DNA of 64,000 bases from Albidovulum sp. (GTDB lineage: Bacteria > Pseudomonadota > Alphaproteobacteria > Rhodobacterales > Rhodobacteraceae), in the NCBI GenBank assembly GCA_028823855.1, contig JAPPFL010000062.1, forward strand, positions 29,025-93,024, written 5' to 3'. Every line of letters begins with the position of its first letter. The first letter of the stretch is position 1. Position numbers and translations under genes: made by a program. Under the pieces are notes generated by a model. The model was given only the letters and a program-made list of their open reading frames with translations. It was not told the DNA's origin and did not search any database. Of the stretch, positions 19,696 through 29,161 are shown one piece after another.

Positions 19696-20193
19696 ATGAA
19701 TAAGAAAAGCCAGGACGAAGATGTCCAATTTATTGCGAATCTCGCGGATCTGCTCAGGAAGCGCGAACTGTCGGAGCTCGAAGTAGAAAGGCAGACCGGT
19801 CCAGATCGAAAGCTCAAGGTTAAAATCGGCCGCAAGGGAATTTTCCAGTCGGTCCAACCGCTCATTCCGCCCGCGCAGTCGAACCCGTTTTCGGCTCCCG
19901 CTCGCCGAGACCCGCCCCAGAAGTCGGGAAGCAAGGATTCGAACGACCCGGCGCAGCATCCCGGAGTGGTTACGTCGCCGATGGTCGGCCTAGTTTACCT
20001 CCAGCCGGAGGAAGGGGCGCAAAAATTTATTGAATTGGGCCAGCAAGTCAGCGAGGGGCAGACCCTGCTGATTATCGAAGCCATGAAGACGATGAATAAC
20101 ATCAGCGCTCCCCGATCAGGCACAATCACCCGAATTCTTGTCGATAATTTGACGCCGGTCGAATTCGGAACGCCCCTTGTTATAATCGAGTAA
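19696..20193 (+). CDS. accB: Acetyl-CoA carboxylase biotin carboxyl carrier protein
   Basis: Carries the biotin that shuttles CO2 between biotin carboxylase and carboxyltransferase in the first step of fatty acid synthesis. 165 residues: an N-terminal helical part (QFIANLADLLRKRELSELEV), a Pro/Ala-rich linker (about 55-90), and a biotinyl domain starting VTSPMVGLVYL. The biotinylated lysine is Lys131 in IEAMKTMN. It is followed after 11 bases by accC, as is usual, and the two are surely one operon with dsbA just upstream. Confidence 0.96.
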   Translation: MNKKSQDEDVQFIANLADLLRKRELSELEVERQTGPDRKLKVKIGRKGIFQSVQPLIPPAQSNPFSAPARRDPPQKSGSKDSNDPAQHPGVVTSPMVGLVYLQPEEGAQKFIELGQQVSEGQTLLIIEAMKTMNNISAPRSGTITRILVDNLTPVEFGTPLVIIE

Positions 20194-20204
20194 GCGGCCG
20201 CGAA

Positions 20205-21551
20205 ATGATTTCCAAGGTACTAATCGCCAACCGCGGTGAGATTGCGCTTCGCGTCATTCGCGCATGCCGCGAGCTCGGAATACGTTCGGTCGCCGTCCAT
20301 TCAACCGCCGACAGCTACGCCATGCATGTCCGCATGGCTGACGAAGCCGTTTGCATCGGTCCGCCGCCCGCCGGCCGAAGCTACCTTTCGATCCCGTCGA
20401 TAGTGTCCGCCTGCTCGATCACGGGAGCCGACGCGGTGCATCCAGGATATGGTTTCCTTTCCGAGAACGCCGAATTCGCGCAGGTGCTAGAAGAGCACGG
20501 CATCAAGTTCATCGGCCCGTCGTCGGAGCATATTAGGCTTATGGGCGACAAGGTCGCGGCAAAGGAATACATGAAACGGCAGGGCGTCCCATGCGTCCCG
20601 GGATCCAATGGACCGGTACCCAGCGCGGAGCGAGCCATGGCGGTCGCCGCGAAAATTGGCTACCCGGTGATTGTCAAAGCCGCGGCGGGAGGCGGCGGGC
20701 GCGGCATGAAGCATGTCGGGGCGTCGGAAGACATGGAATTCGCGTTTCAATCGGCGCGAAGGGAAGCGCGCGCAGCTTTCGGCAATGACGAAGTCTACAT
20801 CGAAAAGTTCCTTGAAACCCCAAGGCACATCGAAATTCAGGTCTTCGGCGACGGGTGCGGAAAGGCCGTTTTTCTGGGCGAAAGAGACTGCTCGCTGCAG
20901 CGACGCCACCAGAAGCTGCTTGAAGAAGCGCCGGCGCCGGGCATAACCGAGGAGCAGCGCGCCGGCATCGGCGAGATTTCAGCAAATGCCGCCGCTTCGA
21001 TACGGTACAGCGGAGCGGGAACGATCGAGTACCTTTTCGCCGACGGCGAGTTCAATTTTATCGAGATGAATACACGCCTCCAGGTCGAGCATCCGGTTAC
21101 CGAAGCGATTTTCGGCGTCGACCTCGTCCGCGAGCAAATACTCGTAGCATCCGGAATGCCCATGTCATTCAAGCAGGAAGACATGCGAATTCGAGGTCAT
21201 GCCATCGAAGCCAGAATCAATGCCGAGCGACTTCCAAATTTCGATCCGTGCCCGGGCCTGGTGTCAACGTATCACGCGCCCGGAGGATTGGGGGTTCGGA
21301 TGGATTCCGCTATCTACTCGGGATACGCCGTTCCGCCTCACTACGACAGCCTGATCGGAAAGCTAGTCGTGCACGGGCTGGATAGACAGACCGCAATAGC
21401 CCGCATGCGGCGCGCTTTGGGCGAACTAATCGTCGACGGCCTTGACACCACGGCGCCCTTGTTCGAGCAGGTGCTGCAGGAACAAGATTTCGCCGACGGC
21501 AACTACGATATCCACTGGCTCGAAAACTGGCTCAAGAAGCAGCAAGCCTGA
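20205..21551 (+). CDS. accC: Acetyl-CoA carboxylase biotin carboxylase subunit
   Basis: ATP-dependent carboxylation of biotin on AccB. 448 residues, full length, starting MISKVLIANRGEIALRVIRA. The ATP-grasp glycine-rich loop KAAAGGGGRGMKHV is near residue 160, HIEIQVFGDG near 209 and ERDCSLQRRHQKLLEEAP near 226. The FIEMNTRLQVEHPVTEAI block contains catalytic and metal ligands. It lies between accB and aat on the same strand with 8 bases to the aat ORF, indicating co-transcription. Confidence 0.97.
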   Translation: MISKVLIANRGEIALRVIRACRELGIRSVAVHSTADSYAMHVRMADEAVCIGPPPAGRSYLSIPSIVSACSITGADAVHPGYGFLSENAEFAQVLEEHGIKFIGPSSEHIRLMGDKVAAKEYMKRQGVPCVPGSNGPVPSAERAMAVAAKIGYPVIVKAAAGGGGRGMKHVGASEDMEFAFQSARREARAAFGNDEVYIEKFLETPRHIEIQVFGDGCGKAVFLGERDCSLQRRHQKLLEEAPAPGITEEQRAGIGEISANAAASIRYSGAGTIEYLFADGEFNFIEMNTRLQVEHPVTEAIFGVDLVREQILVASGMPMSFKQEDMRIRGHAIEARINAERLPNFDPCPGLVSTYHAPGGLGVRMDSAIYSGYAVPPHYDSLIGKLVVHGLDRQTAIARMRRALGELIVDGLDTTAPLFEQVLQEQDFADGNYDIHWLENWLKKQQA

Positions 21552-21559
21552 AATGTCGC

Positions 21560-22231
21560 ATGCGGCGCAGTGCAATGAAATCGGGAAATTTGAATGCCTT
21601 AAGAACCGCTTACATTTTTGTTGACGCGTATTGCAAAGGCGCTTTTCCTATGGCCAAATCGCGCGATTCGTCGGATGTGCACATCGTCGATCCGGATAAT
21701 CGAGCAATAATTCCGCTCATTAGTTTTCACGTGCCGCGGCGCTTTCGGCGCACGATACGCAAGGACCCGTTTCAGATAAGGTTCAATTCCGATTTCAAGG
21801 CCGTAATCGAAGCCTGCGCGGACCGAGAGCAGACTTGGATCAACGATGAAATCATTGCGACTTTCCTGCTTTTGCATGATTTGGGATTCGCCCATTCAGT
21901 TGAAGCCTGGGAAGGCGAAGAACTGGCGGGCGGCTTGTACGGCATGGCGGTGCGCGGAGCCTTTTTCGGCGAAAGCATGTTTTCCAGAAAATCCGATGCT
22001 TCGAAGATCTCGCTAGTCTATTTGGCCGACCGCCTCCTTCAGTGCAATTTCGAGCTACTCGACGCCCAGTTCTTCACTGAGCACTTGTCCACCTTCGGAG
22101 CGGTCGAAATCACGCGCGGCGAGTTCCGGTCGATGCTGGACAGGGCTCTGCGCATAGAAGCCGTATTCGATTCCGCCTACCCCGCGTCGACGGGTTCGAC
22201 CGTATTGCAGCGGATCAGCCAAACATCGTAG
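21560..22231 (+). CDS. aat: Leucyl/phenylalanyl-tRNA-protein transferase
   Basis: Adds Leu or Phe from aminoacyl-tRNA to N-terminal Lys or Arg, creating N-degrons for ClpAP. 223 residues with the family motifs YCKGAFPM, FHVPRRFRRTIRKDPFQIRFN, EAWEGEELAGGLYGMAVRGAFFGESMFSRKSDASKISLV and LDAQFFTEHLSTFGAVEITR. The ATG at 21560 or the in-frame ATG at 21575 could be the start. It is the last gene of the dsbA-accB-accC-aat run, and its 3' end overlaps the convergent DUF2155 gene by 55 bases. Confidence 0.95.
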   Translation: MRRSAMKSGNLNALRTAYIFVDAYCKGAFPMAKSRDSSDVHIVDPDNRAIIPLISFHVPRRFRRTIRKDPFQIRFNSDFKAVIEACADREQTWINDEIIATFLLLHDLGFAHSVEAWEGEELAGGLYGMAVRGAFFGESMFSRKSDASKISLVYLADRLLQCNFELLDAQFFTEHLSTFGAVEITRGEFRSMLDRALRIEAVFDSAYPASTGSTVLQRISQTS

Positions 22232-22557
22232 CGCTGATGGTCCATCGAAGAAAGCGCGGGCGACGAGGACAGCATCCATCCGCCAAAAACAAGCTTCCCG
22301 GAAATCTCGCTGTAAATCGAAAGTCGGGCAAAGGCGTTGCCGACCGGGTTTTCGGACAAATATCGACACTCATGTAGCGTAATTTCCAATCGTCCGTATT
22401 TGACGGTTTCGCCGATTCGAATCGAGATGTCGCGCGCTTTGCCCGCAATCGTGTCAAGGCCCCTCAGCAAGGCTCCGGGCGCATTTAGCGCTTCCTGACC
22501 CGCAGCCGCCGCGACCATCGATGCCGCCATCGCCGCCGCCGCTAGAACGGCCTTCAA
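22177..22557 (-). CDS. DUF2155 domain-containing secreted protein
   Basis: A 126-residue exported protein: signal peptide 1-20 (MKAVLAAAAMAASMVAAAAG), then the DUF2155 core with LRGLDTIAGKARDISIRIGETVKYGRLEITLHEC. The family is alphaproteobacterial, and its gene usually sits between an NDUFA12-type gene and aat, exactly as here except that mlaD is also present. The start ATG at 22557 overlaps the mlaD stop as ATGA, so translation is coupled. The 3' end overlaps aat tail to tail. Function unknown; the location suggests the periplasm. Confidence 0.9.
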   Translation of the reverse strand: MKAVLAAAAMAASMVAAAAGQEALNAPGALLRGLDTIAGKARDISIRIGETVKYGRLEITLHECRYLSENPVGNAFARLSIYSEISGKLVFGGWMLSSSPALSSMDHQRYDVWLIRCNTVEPVDAG

Positions 22558-22991
22558 TTAACGCCGACCATTTTCATCAGAAGGGTAAGAAAATCCACCG
22601 AGTCCTGAGTATTCTCGATCTCTCCTCCCGGCTGAACGACTTCATCCGACGCGCCCGGATCCAAACTGACAAAGCTTCCGCCAAGCAGTCCTTCCGACGA
22701 TATCTGAACGTAGCTGTCCTCGGGCACCTCGAGATCGTTCGGCAACGAAAACCGAATAACGGCCATATATGTTTCCTTGTCGAGTTCCAAGTTCGTCACC
22801 GTCCCGACTTTGACGCCGCCGATCCGAACGTCGGAACCGACATTGACTCCGGAAACGGAGCGAAAGCTTGCTTCGACTTCGTATGTGCCGCCACCGATCG
22901 AGTTCTGGTTACCGGCAAGAACATAGAGAAAAACGGCGGCGACGGCTAAAACAATAAACCCGATAGTCGCTTCAATCGCGGTCTTCGTCAT
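22554..22991 (-). CDS. mlaD: Outer-membrane lipid asymmetry transporter, substrate-binding MCE subunit
   Basis: MlaD forms the hexameric periplasmic ring of the MlaFEDB phospholipid importer. 145 residues: a single N-terminal membrane anchor (about 8-28, TIGFIVLAVAAVFLYVLAG) followed by one MCE domain with SFRSVSGVNVGSDVRIGGVKVGTV and the hydrophobic pore-loop region SYVQISSEGLLGGSFVSLDPG. Length is normal for MlaD. mlaE and mlaF are not in the window, so this gene is separated from the rest of its complex. It forms a tight operon with the DUF2155 gene downstream and follows the NDUFA12-like gene by 19 bases. Confidence 0.92.
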   Translation of the reverse strand: MTKTAIEATIGFIVLAVAAVFLYVLAGNQNSIGGGTYEVEASFRSVSGVNVGSDVRIGGVKVGTVTNLELDKETYMAVIRFSLPNDLEVPEDSYVQISSEGLLGGSFVSLDPGASDEVVQPGGEIENTQDSVDFLTLLMKMVGVN

Positions 22992-23010
22992 CTTTTTCGT
23001 TTCTGGGTTG

Positions 23011-23382
23011 CTACTTTGGAATCCAGGCAGTGTACTCCTCGATTTCCTTTGGCTCGCCCCTGAGCGATCCCCTGGGCGCGTAGGCCATAGGAGATCCGGT
23101 CAGGTTTTCCTGGTGGGCTTTCTCCCATGGCTGCCTCGGTAGCGACTCTTCCGTGGGCGGCTTGTCGAACGTACGGTGCAGCCAGCCGTGCCACGCCGGC
23201 GTCACTCGGCTCGCTTCCGCATCGCCATTGTAGACGACCCAGCGCCGCCCGTCCGCCTTGTCGCGATAGAACCGGTTTCCCTGCTCGTCTTCGCCGACCT
23301 TGATTCCCTTCCGCCACGTATAGAATTGCGTACCAACCGTCTGGCCGTCCCACCAGATGAAAAGTCGCTTTATAAATTTCAT
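23011..23382 (-). CDS. NDUFA12-like complex I accessory subunit
   Basis: A 123-residue homologue of the mitochondrial 17.2-kDa accessory subunit of NADH:ubiquinone oxidoreductase, found in alphaproteobacteria. The sequence shows the family signature: MKFIKRLFIWWDGQTVGTQFYTWRKG, then VGEDEQGNRFYRDK, RRWVVYNG, ASRVTPAWHGWLH and the C-terminal proline-rich strip that in mitochondria lies along the arm of complex I. It is the first gene of a three-gene minus-strand run with mlaD and DUF2155. Confidence 0.95.
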   Translation of the reverse strand: MKFIKRLFIWWDGQTVGTQFYTWRKGIKVGEDEQGNRFYRDKADGRRWVVYNGDAEASRVTPAWHGWLHRTFDKPPTEESLPRQPWEKAHQENLTGSPMAYAPRGSLRGEPKEIEEYTAWIPK

Positions 23383-23434
23383 TCCGGCGGTTCTCCCTAA
23401 CGGACCGCTGGCGCCCCGCCAATGCCGAAGGACT

Positions 23435-24697
23435 CTAGGAAGCGGTCGCGACCTCGGTGCTGTTCTCGCCGTAGATAAACAGCGGCCTTGCCGAGGAACT
23501 CACGGACTCCTCGTTGACTGCAACCTCGACGACGCCCTGGCGACAAGGCAATTCGAACATCGTATCGAGCAGAATCTCTTCCATGATAGAACGCAAGCCT
23601 CTTGCTCCGGTCTTGCGTTCGATTGCCCGTCGCGCAACCGCGGCTATAGCCTCGTCGGTAAATGTGAGCTTGACGCTGTCGAGTTCGAATAGCTTCTGGT
23701 ACTGCGTTATCAATGCGTTCTTCGGTTCGGTCAAAACGGAAATCAATGCGGATTCGTCTAGCTCGTGCAGGGTGGCGACGACCGGCAAGCGGCCGACGAA
23801 TTCGGGAATCAGCCCGTATTTGAGTAAATCTTCCGGCTGCAATTCCGACAGGAGCTCGGAAACCCCTCGCGATTCGCCGTCGCGAATTTCTGCGCCAAAC
23901 CCGATGGAGGAATGCCGGCATCTACGCGAAATAATTTTGTCCAGCCCGGCAAACGCGCCTCCGCAGATGAAAAGGATATTAGTGGTGTCGACCTGCAGAA
24001 ATTCCTGCTGCGGATGCTTGCGACCGCCTTGCGGCGGCACTGAAGCGACCGTGCCTTCCATAATCTTGAGCAACGCCTGCTGAACGCCCTCGCCGCTGAC
24101 GTCTCGAGTTATCGAGGGGTTTTCGGCCTTGCGAGTAATCTTGTCGACTTCGTCGATATAGACGATCCCGCGCTGCGCCCGCTCCACATTGTATTCGGAA
24201 GCCTGCAGAAGTTTCAGAATAATGTGTTCGACATCTTCGCCGACGTATCCTGCTTCCGTGAGCGTCGTCGCATCGGCGATCGTAAACGGCACGTCGAGGA
24301 TTTTCGCCAAGGTCTGCGCCAAAAGCGTTTTGCCGCATCCGGTCGGGCCTACCAGAAGAATATTGGACTTCGCGAGCTCCAGGTCCGCCGCGGCCGATTC
24401 GTAGTTCAATCGCTTGAAGTGATTATAAACCGCGACCGAAAGCACCTTCTTGGCATAGGTCTGCCCGACGACGTAGTCGTTGAGGACGTTGCAGATCTCG
24501 CGCGGCGGCTTGATTCCGTCCCCCGCGCTAATCGTAGAATTTTTGGCTTCTTCGCGGATAATCTCCATGCAAAGCTCAACGCACTCGTCGCAGATGTAGA
24601 CTTGCGGTCCCGCAATGAGCTTGCGTACATCGTGCTGGCTCTTGCCGCAGAATGAACAAACCAACGGTTCGCCGTCATTTTTTTGTGATTGCGCCAT
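23435..24697 (-). CDS. clpX: ATP-dependent Clp protease ATPase subunit ClpX
   Basis: AAA+ unfoldase that feeds substrates to ClpP. 420 residues with the N-terminal zinc-binding domain (Cys14, Cys17, Cys36, Cys39 in VCSFCGKSQ and [10 protein letters not shown]), Walker [14 protein letters not shown], Walker [11 protein letters not shown], the pore loop of the GYVGED type, and a ClpP-docking IGF loop ([10 protein letters not shown]). Arginine finger and sensor-2 regions ([13 protein letters not shown]) are present. It lies downstream of clpP with an empty gap of about 120 bases, the standard tig-clpP-clpX order. Confidence 0.98.
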   Translation of the reverse strand: MAQSQKNDGEPLVCSFCGKSQHDVRKLIAGPQVYICDECVELCMEIIREEAKNSTISAGDGIKPPREICNVLNDYVVGQTYAKKVLSVAVYNHFKRLNYESAAADLELAKSNILLVGPTGCGKTLLAQTLAKILDVPFTIADATTLTEAGYVGEDVEHIILKLLQASEYNVERAQRGIVYIDEVDKITRKAENPSITRDVSGEGVQQALLKIMEGTVASVPPQGGRKHPQQEFLQVDTTNILFICGGAFAGLDKIISRRCRHSSIGFGAEIRDGESRGVSELLSELQPEDLLKYGLIPEFVGRLPVVATLHELDESALISVLTEPKNALITQYQKLFELDSVKLTFTDEAIAAVARRAIERKTGARGLRSIMEEILLDTMFELPCRQGVVEVAVNEESVSSSARPLFIYGENSTEVATAS

Positions 24698-24816
24698 TCT
24701 CTACCTCAACATTTTTCATTTTTTCGAAAACGCCGCCGCGCTCAATGTTACGGCATCTGAGCAATACCGACGCAGGGGAACTAATTCACGAATTGAAGGG
24801 CAATTCAAGACCCGCT

Positions 24817-25455
24817 TTATTCTTTACCGGAATCTTGGGCATCCGAAACCCGGCTCTCGACGATTTGATCGATCAGCCCCCAATCCTTGGCTTCTTCGGG
24901 CGTCATGAACTTGTCCCGCTCCAGCGCCTCTTCGACCTGCTCGACGTTGCGACCGGTATTCGCGGCATAGATTTTATTGAGTCGATCCTTGATTTCGAGA
25001 ATCTCCTTCGCGTGAATCGAGATATCGGTCGCCTGCCCCTGGAATCCGCCCGATGGCTGGTGCAGCATAATACGGCTATGCGGCAATGCATAGCGCATTC
25101 CTTTTTCACCGGCCGCCAGCAGCAGCGAACCCATGGAAGCGGCCTGCCCGACGACGAGCGTCGATACCTTTGGCTGGATATATCTCATCGTATCGTAGAT
25201 CGACAAACCCGATGTCACAGTGCCGCCCGGGCTGTTGATGTACATCGAGATTTCCTTGTTCGGATCTTCGGATTCCAGATAGAGGAGCTGCGCGACAACC
25301 AGCGTGGACATTGCGTCATGCACTGCGCCCGATACGAACACTATTCTCTCGCGCAAAAGGCGCGAGAAGATATCGTAGCTTCTCTCTCCCCTCGCAGTCT
25401 GCTCCACGACAATCGGAACAAGCGTATTCGCGTATATTTCGCCTGGATCTTTCAT
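24817..25455 (-). CDS. clpP: ATP-dependent Clp protease proteolytic subunit
   Basis: Serine peptidase that forms the tetradecameric Clp chamber. I start it at the ATG at 25455 ([20 protein letters not shown]), as ClpP propeptides begin this way; the upstream ATG at 25479 adds eight unlikely residues. With this start the catalytic triad is Ser107 (GQAASMGS), His132 ([10 protein letters not shown]) and Asp181 (ERDKF). Length 212 residues is normal. Located between tig and clpX. Confidence 0.97.
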   Translation of the reverse strand: MKDPGEIYANTLVPIVVEQTARGERSYDIFSRLLRERIVFVSGAVHDAMSTLVVAQLLYLESEDPNKEISMYINSPGGTVTSGLSIYDTMRYIQPKVSTLVVGQAASMGSLLLAAGEKGMRYALPHSRIMLHQPSGGFQGQATDISIHAKEILEIKDRLNKIYAANTGRNVEQVEEALERDKFMTPEEAKDWGLIDQIVESRVSDAQDSGKE

Positions 25456-25510
25456 TTGGCCCGCCCAATGCCTGTGCACGCGCTACGGATTTCCGAGACG
25501 CGCGCCGACT

Positions 25511-26794
25511 TCAATCTCGTTCGCTCTCGAAGACACGGACCAATTCATCGCAGTCGACTTCCTTTTCTTCGACCGTGGCAAGTTCCGAAATATATCCGAC
25601 AGCCTTTTCTTCAAGTACTCCGTTTACGATCTGCCTGCCATAGACCGGATTCGACCGGGTATAGGCAACAAGAGTCTCATATTCCGCCTGCGAACTGGAC
25701 CTATCCTTTAAGGCTTGTTCAATTTCCGCTTCCGTTACGCCAAACTCGTGCTTTCTCGCCAAATCCGAATAGAACAGTCCCAGACGCAATCGACGGTCCG
25801 CATGCCTTTTTAGATCCTCTTCGGACATTTCGGATTCTTCTCTTTCGACCTGCTTCCCAATGTAGGAAATCTCCTGATCCCGCAATTTTTCGGGAATTTC
25901 GAACATCAGCTTCGGCAAAAGCGCATCGACCAAATTCCTTTTGAACACAAAGTCGGAAATCTCGCCAATTTCAATTTCGGATCGGCGGGTTACAGATGCG
26001 ACTAGGCCGTCCCAATTCTCGAGTCCTAGCTTCAAGGCAAGCGCATCGCCTAGTTCGGCGGGTGATTTTCGCCGAATATTTGTAACTGTGCAATCGATGC
26101 CGACGCTGATCACGGATTCGTTCCCCGACAAGCGGAACGCGCCTTCAACATTGACGACGTCGCCGACTCGCGCGCCGATGAATTCAATATCCTTGCCGTC
26201 CTGGAAATCGCCCGCTCCGATTTCAATCGTGAGATCCCTGCCCTCGCGAGGCACGCCCTTCACGTCTTTGTCTAGCTTGTACTCGACGACGACGACGTCG
26301 TCCTTCTCCGCGGCGCGCCCGCTTTCGTAGTCAACGTAATCGGGGTTCGATTTCGCCAGCGAATCCAAATGCTTGTCTATGAATCCCTGATTCGGCTTCG
26401 CTACCAGCCTGTCGATTTTCAGTTCGCCAAGCTCGACGGCGGGTATTTCGGGAAGACATTCGTAGCTGATCTGGAATGCGAGCCCGCTCTTCGGAACCTC
26501 GCCGTCCGGAAGGAGTTTCGATTCCGGGGTCATCGCCGGGCGGTTTCCGGTCTCCTCCAAATGCTGGCTTAGCGCATCCTTGATCGTATCCTGAATGACT
26601 TCCAGGCGAACGGATTCGCCGAAGCGCTGCCTCAGAATCTGAATTGGGACGCGACCCGTACGGAACCCCCTTAGGTTTACGCCAGGCTGAGCTTCCAAAA
26701 GCTTGCCTTCGACCTTTTCAAAAATCTCGCTTTCTTCGTAAGCGAATTCGTACTCGCGCCTTAGTCCTTCACGCAAAATTTCGGTAACCCGCAT
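25511..26794 (-). CDS. tig: Trigger factor
   Basis: Ribosome-bound chaperone with peptidyl-prolyl isomerase activity. I take the ATG at 26794 (MRVTEILREGLRREYEFAYE), since the longer ORF would reach into the tRNA-Leu upstream. The ribosome-binding loop is GFRTGRVPIQILRQRFG (about residues 41-57), where the family consensus is GFRxGKVP. A PPIase domain follows around residues 155-240 and the helical arms make up the rest. About 427 residues, normal length. A GGAG lies directly upstream and AAGG about nine bases away. First gene of the tig-clpP-clpX cluster. Confidence 0.94.
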   Translation of the reverse strand: MRVTEILREGLRREYEFAYEESEIFEKVEGKLLEAQPGVNLRGFRTGRVPIQILRQRFGESVRLEVIQDTIKDALSQHLEETGNRPAMTPESKLLPDGEVPKSGLAFQISYECLPEIPAVELGELKIDRLVAKPNQGFIDKHLDSLAKSNPDYVDYESGRAAEKDDVVVVEYKLDKDVKGVPREGRDLTIEIGAGDFQDGKDIEFIGARVGDVVNVEGAFRLSGNESVISVGIDCTVTNIRRKSPAELGDALALKLGLENWDGLVASVTRRSEIEIGEISDFVFKRNLVDALLPKLMFEIPEKLRDQEISYIGKQVEREESEMSEEDLKRHADRRLRLGLFYSDLARKHEFGVTEAEIEQALKDRSSSQAEYETLVAYTRSNPVYGRQIVNGVLEEKAVGYISELATVEEKEVDCDELVRVFESERD

Positions 26795-26818
26795 GCTCCG
26801 ATGCCCTTCATTATCCTC

Positions 26819-26903
26819 TGGTGCGGGTGGAGGGATTTGAACCCCCACGCCTTGCGGCGCCAGATCCTAAATCTGGTGCGTCTACCGATTCCGCCACACC
26901 CGC
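26819..26903 (-). tRNA. tRNA-Leu (anticodon UAG)
   Basis: The reverse strand folds as an 85-nt cloverleaf with a long variable arm. The acceptor stem is GCGGGTG/CACCCGC, discriminator A, and CCA is encoded. The anticodon arm is CCAGA-TTTAGGA-TCTGG, giving anticodon TAG for CUA/CUN codons. The variable arm CGCCGCAAGGCG and T-arm GGGGG-TTCAAAT-CCCTC follow, one position mispaired in the T-stem. The D-arm contains GCGGAATCGGTAGACGC as in other tRNA-Leu. It sits directly upstream of tig on the same strand, a common alphaproteobacterial arrangement. Confidence 0.97.
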
Positions 26904-27054
26904 AGGAGACCGCGCGAACCTTGCCCCGCAGGCCGCCGGTAAGAAAACCGCACGCTGCTTATCAAAGGATTCCGCAATTAGCGAGCGAAAAATTGCCGGT
27001 TCTTCGCGAACCGGCGGCGCCGTTCGTTTTGCGGCGAATCGGATTGAGAGAGAA

Positions 27055-28596
27055 TCAAAGATTCATTTCTCGAAAGACTTCCGCAACCGCTTCGGGAATA
27101 TCTTCAGCGATCATGCCTGGTCCGGCGACGCGGCCGGCCTCGGCGTGGAGCCACGCCCCGTATGCGGCGGCCTCGACCGCCGACGCTCCGCGGGCAAGCA
27201 ATGCGGCAATCACCCCGCAAAGCGAGTCGCCCGCTCCGGCGGTCGCCAGCCACGGCTTCGCCGAATCGCCAACCGACGCTAAAATGAATGCTCTGCCGTC
27301 CGGATCCGAGATGACGGTCGAAGCGCCCTTGAGAAGAACAGTCGAGCCCGACCTCGCCGCCGAACGCCTTACGGCATCCAATTTCGACAGCCCCGCAAGT
27401 TTACGGTTCTCGATACTCAAGTCCGGAAATAAATTTGCGAATTCGCCTTCATGGGGAGTCAATACGACCGGACCGTCGACCGCCTTAGCCAAAGTCTCGA
27501 CATCGCCCGCGAAAATCGCGAGCGCGTCGGCATCCAATACGATCGGGCGGCGGTGCGCTAGAGCCTCCAGCGCCATCTTCCTGGCGACACCGCCTTTTCC
27601 GAGTGCGGGGCCGAGGCACAACGCATTGATTCTCTTGTCCCTCAAAACTCGTCGCAATTCGGCCGCCGAACCGATTCGGGCAAGCATTTCGGCGTTTAGC
27701 TGCGATGCATGTTCCGCGAGCGCATCGCGGCACGCTCCGACCGTTACGAGCCCCGCTCCCGTACGCAGGGCGCTTCGGGCGGCCAGCCTCGCGGCGCCGC
27801 CGCGTCCTGCGCCTCCGGCAACGACGAGCAGATGCCCGTATTCGTACTTGTGCTTTCCGCCCGACTTCCCGAACGCCCGCGATATCGGTATTTCCGACCG
27901 CTCGAGAGCTTTCGCTACCGGTTCCGACGCCGCGAGGCCGGCAAGCTCCTCGTCGAGTCCGATCGGAACGACGTCGAGCCTTCCCCTGCGCCAGCCGCCC
28001 TCGCCCAAGTAATGGCCGATTTTAGGCGCTTCGAAAGCAATCACCAGATCCGGTTTCATTCCGGGCGAAGCGCCCGAGGCCAGGAATTCGCCGGTATCCG
28101 AATCTACGCCTGAAAGCATGTCAAGAGCCGCAAACGCATCGAATCGATTCGAACTGTTTAAGGCCTCGACCACGTCGCCGCCGACCGGGCGGGCAAGACC
28201 CGTGCCGAAAAGAGCGTCGACGAGAATCGACTTTTCGCCGGAAGGCGCACCCGAGAATTTTTCCAGGCGCTCTGTCGGGCCGGACTCCAGCCAGATCCGC
28301 CGCATTTCCGAAGCGTCGCCGGAACGCCCGCGCGACGGCATTTCATAAACGCCGACATCCATTCCCGATCGCTTTAGCGAGCCGGCCACGACATAGCCGT
28401 CGCCGCCGTTATTGCCCGGGCCGCAAAGAATCGTCGCTCGATTCAAGCCGCCTCGCATCGACGCGGCAAACCGTAAAATACAGGCGGCCGCGCCTTGTCC
28501 CGCGAGGCTCATGAGTTCCAAGCCTGTAACTCGTCCGGAATCCATGGCGGACCGTTCGATGCGTCGCATTTGGCAGGCCGAAAGCGCGTAGGGCAT
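27055..28596 (-). CDS. nnr: Bifunctional NAD(P)H-hydrate epimerase / ADP-dependent dehydratase
   Basis: Repairs hydrated, inactive NAD(P)H. The fused protein has an N-terminal YjeF_N epimerase domain (CGPGNNGGDGYVVAGSL near residue 60, VDALFGTGLARPV near 125, and ALDMLSGVDSDTGE) and a C-terminal ribokinase-like dehydratase domain with GRGGAARLAARSALRTGAGLVTVG, VLTPHEGEFANLFP, LLKGASTVISDPDG and the ATP/ADP-binding TAGAGDSLCGVIAALLARG. I use the ATG at 28596 (MPYALSACQMRRIERSAMD). The first ATG at 28731 adds 45 residues that do not fit the family. It is transcribed away from glnB. Confidence 0.94.
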   Translation of the reverse strand: MPYALSACQMRRIERSAMDSGRVTGLELMSLAGQGAAACILRFAASMRGGLNRATILCGPGNNGGDGYVVAGSLKRSGMDVGVYEMPSRGRSGDASEMRRIWLESGPTERLEKFSGAPSGEKSILVDALFGTGLARPVGGDVVEALNSSNRFDAFAALDMLSGVDSDTGEFLASGASPGMKPDLVIAFEAPKIGHYLGEGGWRRGRLDVVPIGLDEELAGLAASEPVAKALERSEIPISRAFGKSGGKHKYEYGHLLVVAGGAGRGGAARLAARSALRTGAGLVTVGACRDALAEHASQLNAEMLARIGSAAELRRVLRDKRINALCLGPALGKGGVARKMALEALAHRRPIVLDADALAIFAGDVETLAKAVDGPVVLTPHEGEFANLFPDLSIENRKLAGLSKLDAVRRSAARSGSTVLLKGASTVISDPDGRAFILASVGDSAKPWLATAGAGDSLCGVIAALLARGASAVEAAAYGAWLHAEAGRVAGPGMIAEDIPEAVAEVFREMNL

Positions 28597-28709
28597 GGAC
28601 TTTTCAAACCGGTGCGAAATTGTGCGTATTGCACAAAATTTAGGCAAATCGATGCGAATGGCGCGAAGCGATTCCGCGATTCGAAATGCGATTAGTTGCG
28701 CAAGACTAG

Positions 28710-29099
<390 letters not shown>

Positions 29100-29161
29100 A
29101 AATCCATTGCGCCGCAGCGAGTGCGAAGCGGCTAGTTGAATTGAAGAAAAGGGTTCAATGA

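Noticed and set aside
24652..25944. 430-codon plus-strand ORF
   Set aside because: Antisense to clpP and tig, both with full motifs; its translation is Arg-rich and without domains.
26801..28012. 403-codon plus-strand ORF starting inside the tRNA-Leu region
   Set aside because: Shadow of nnr; Ala/Arg/Ser-rich translation typical of antisense frames.
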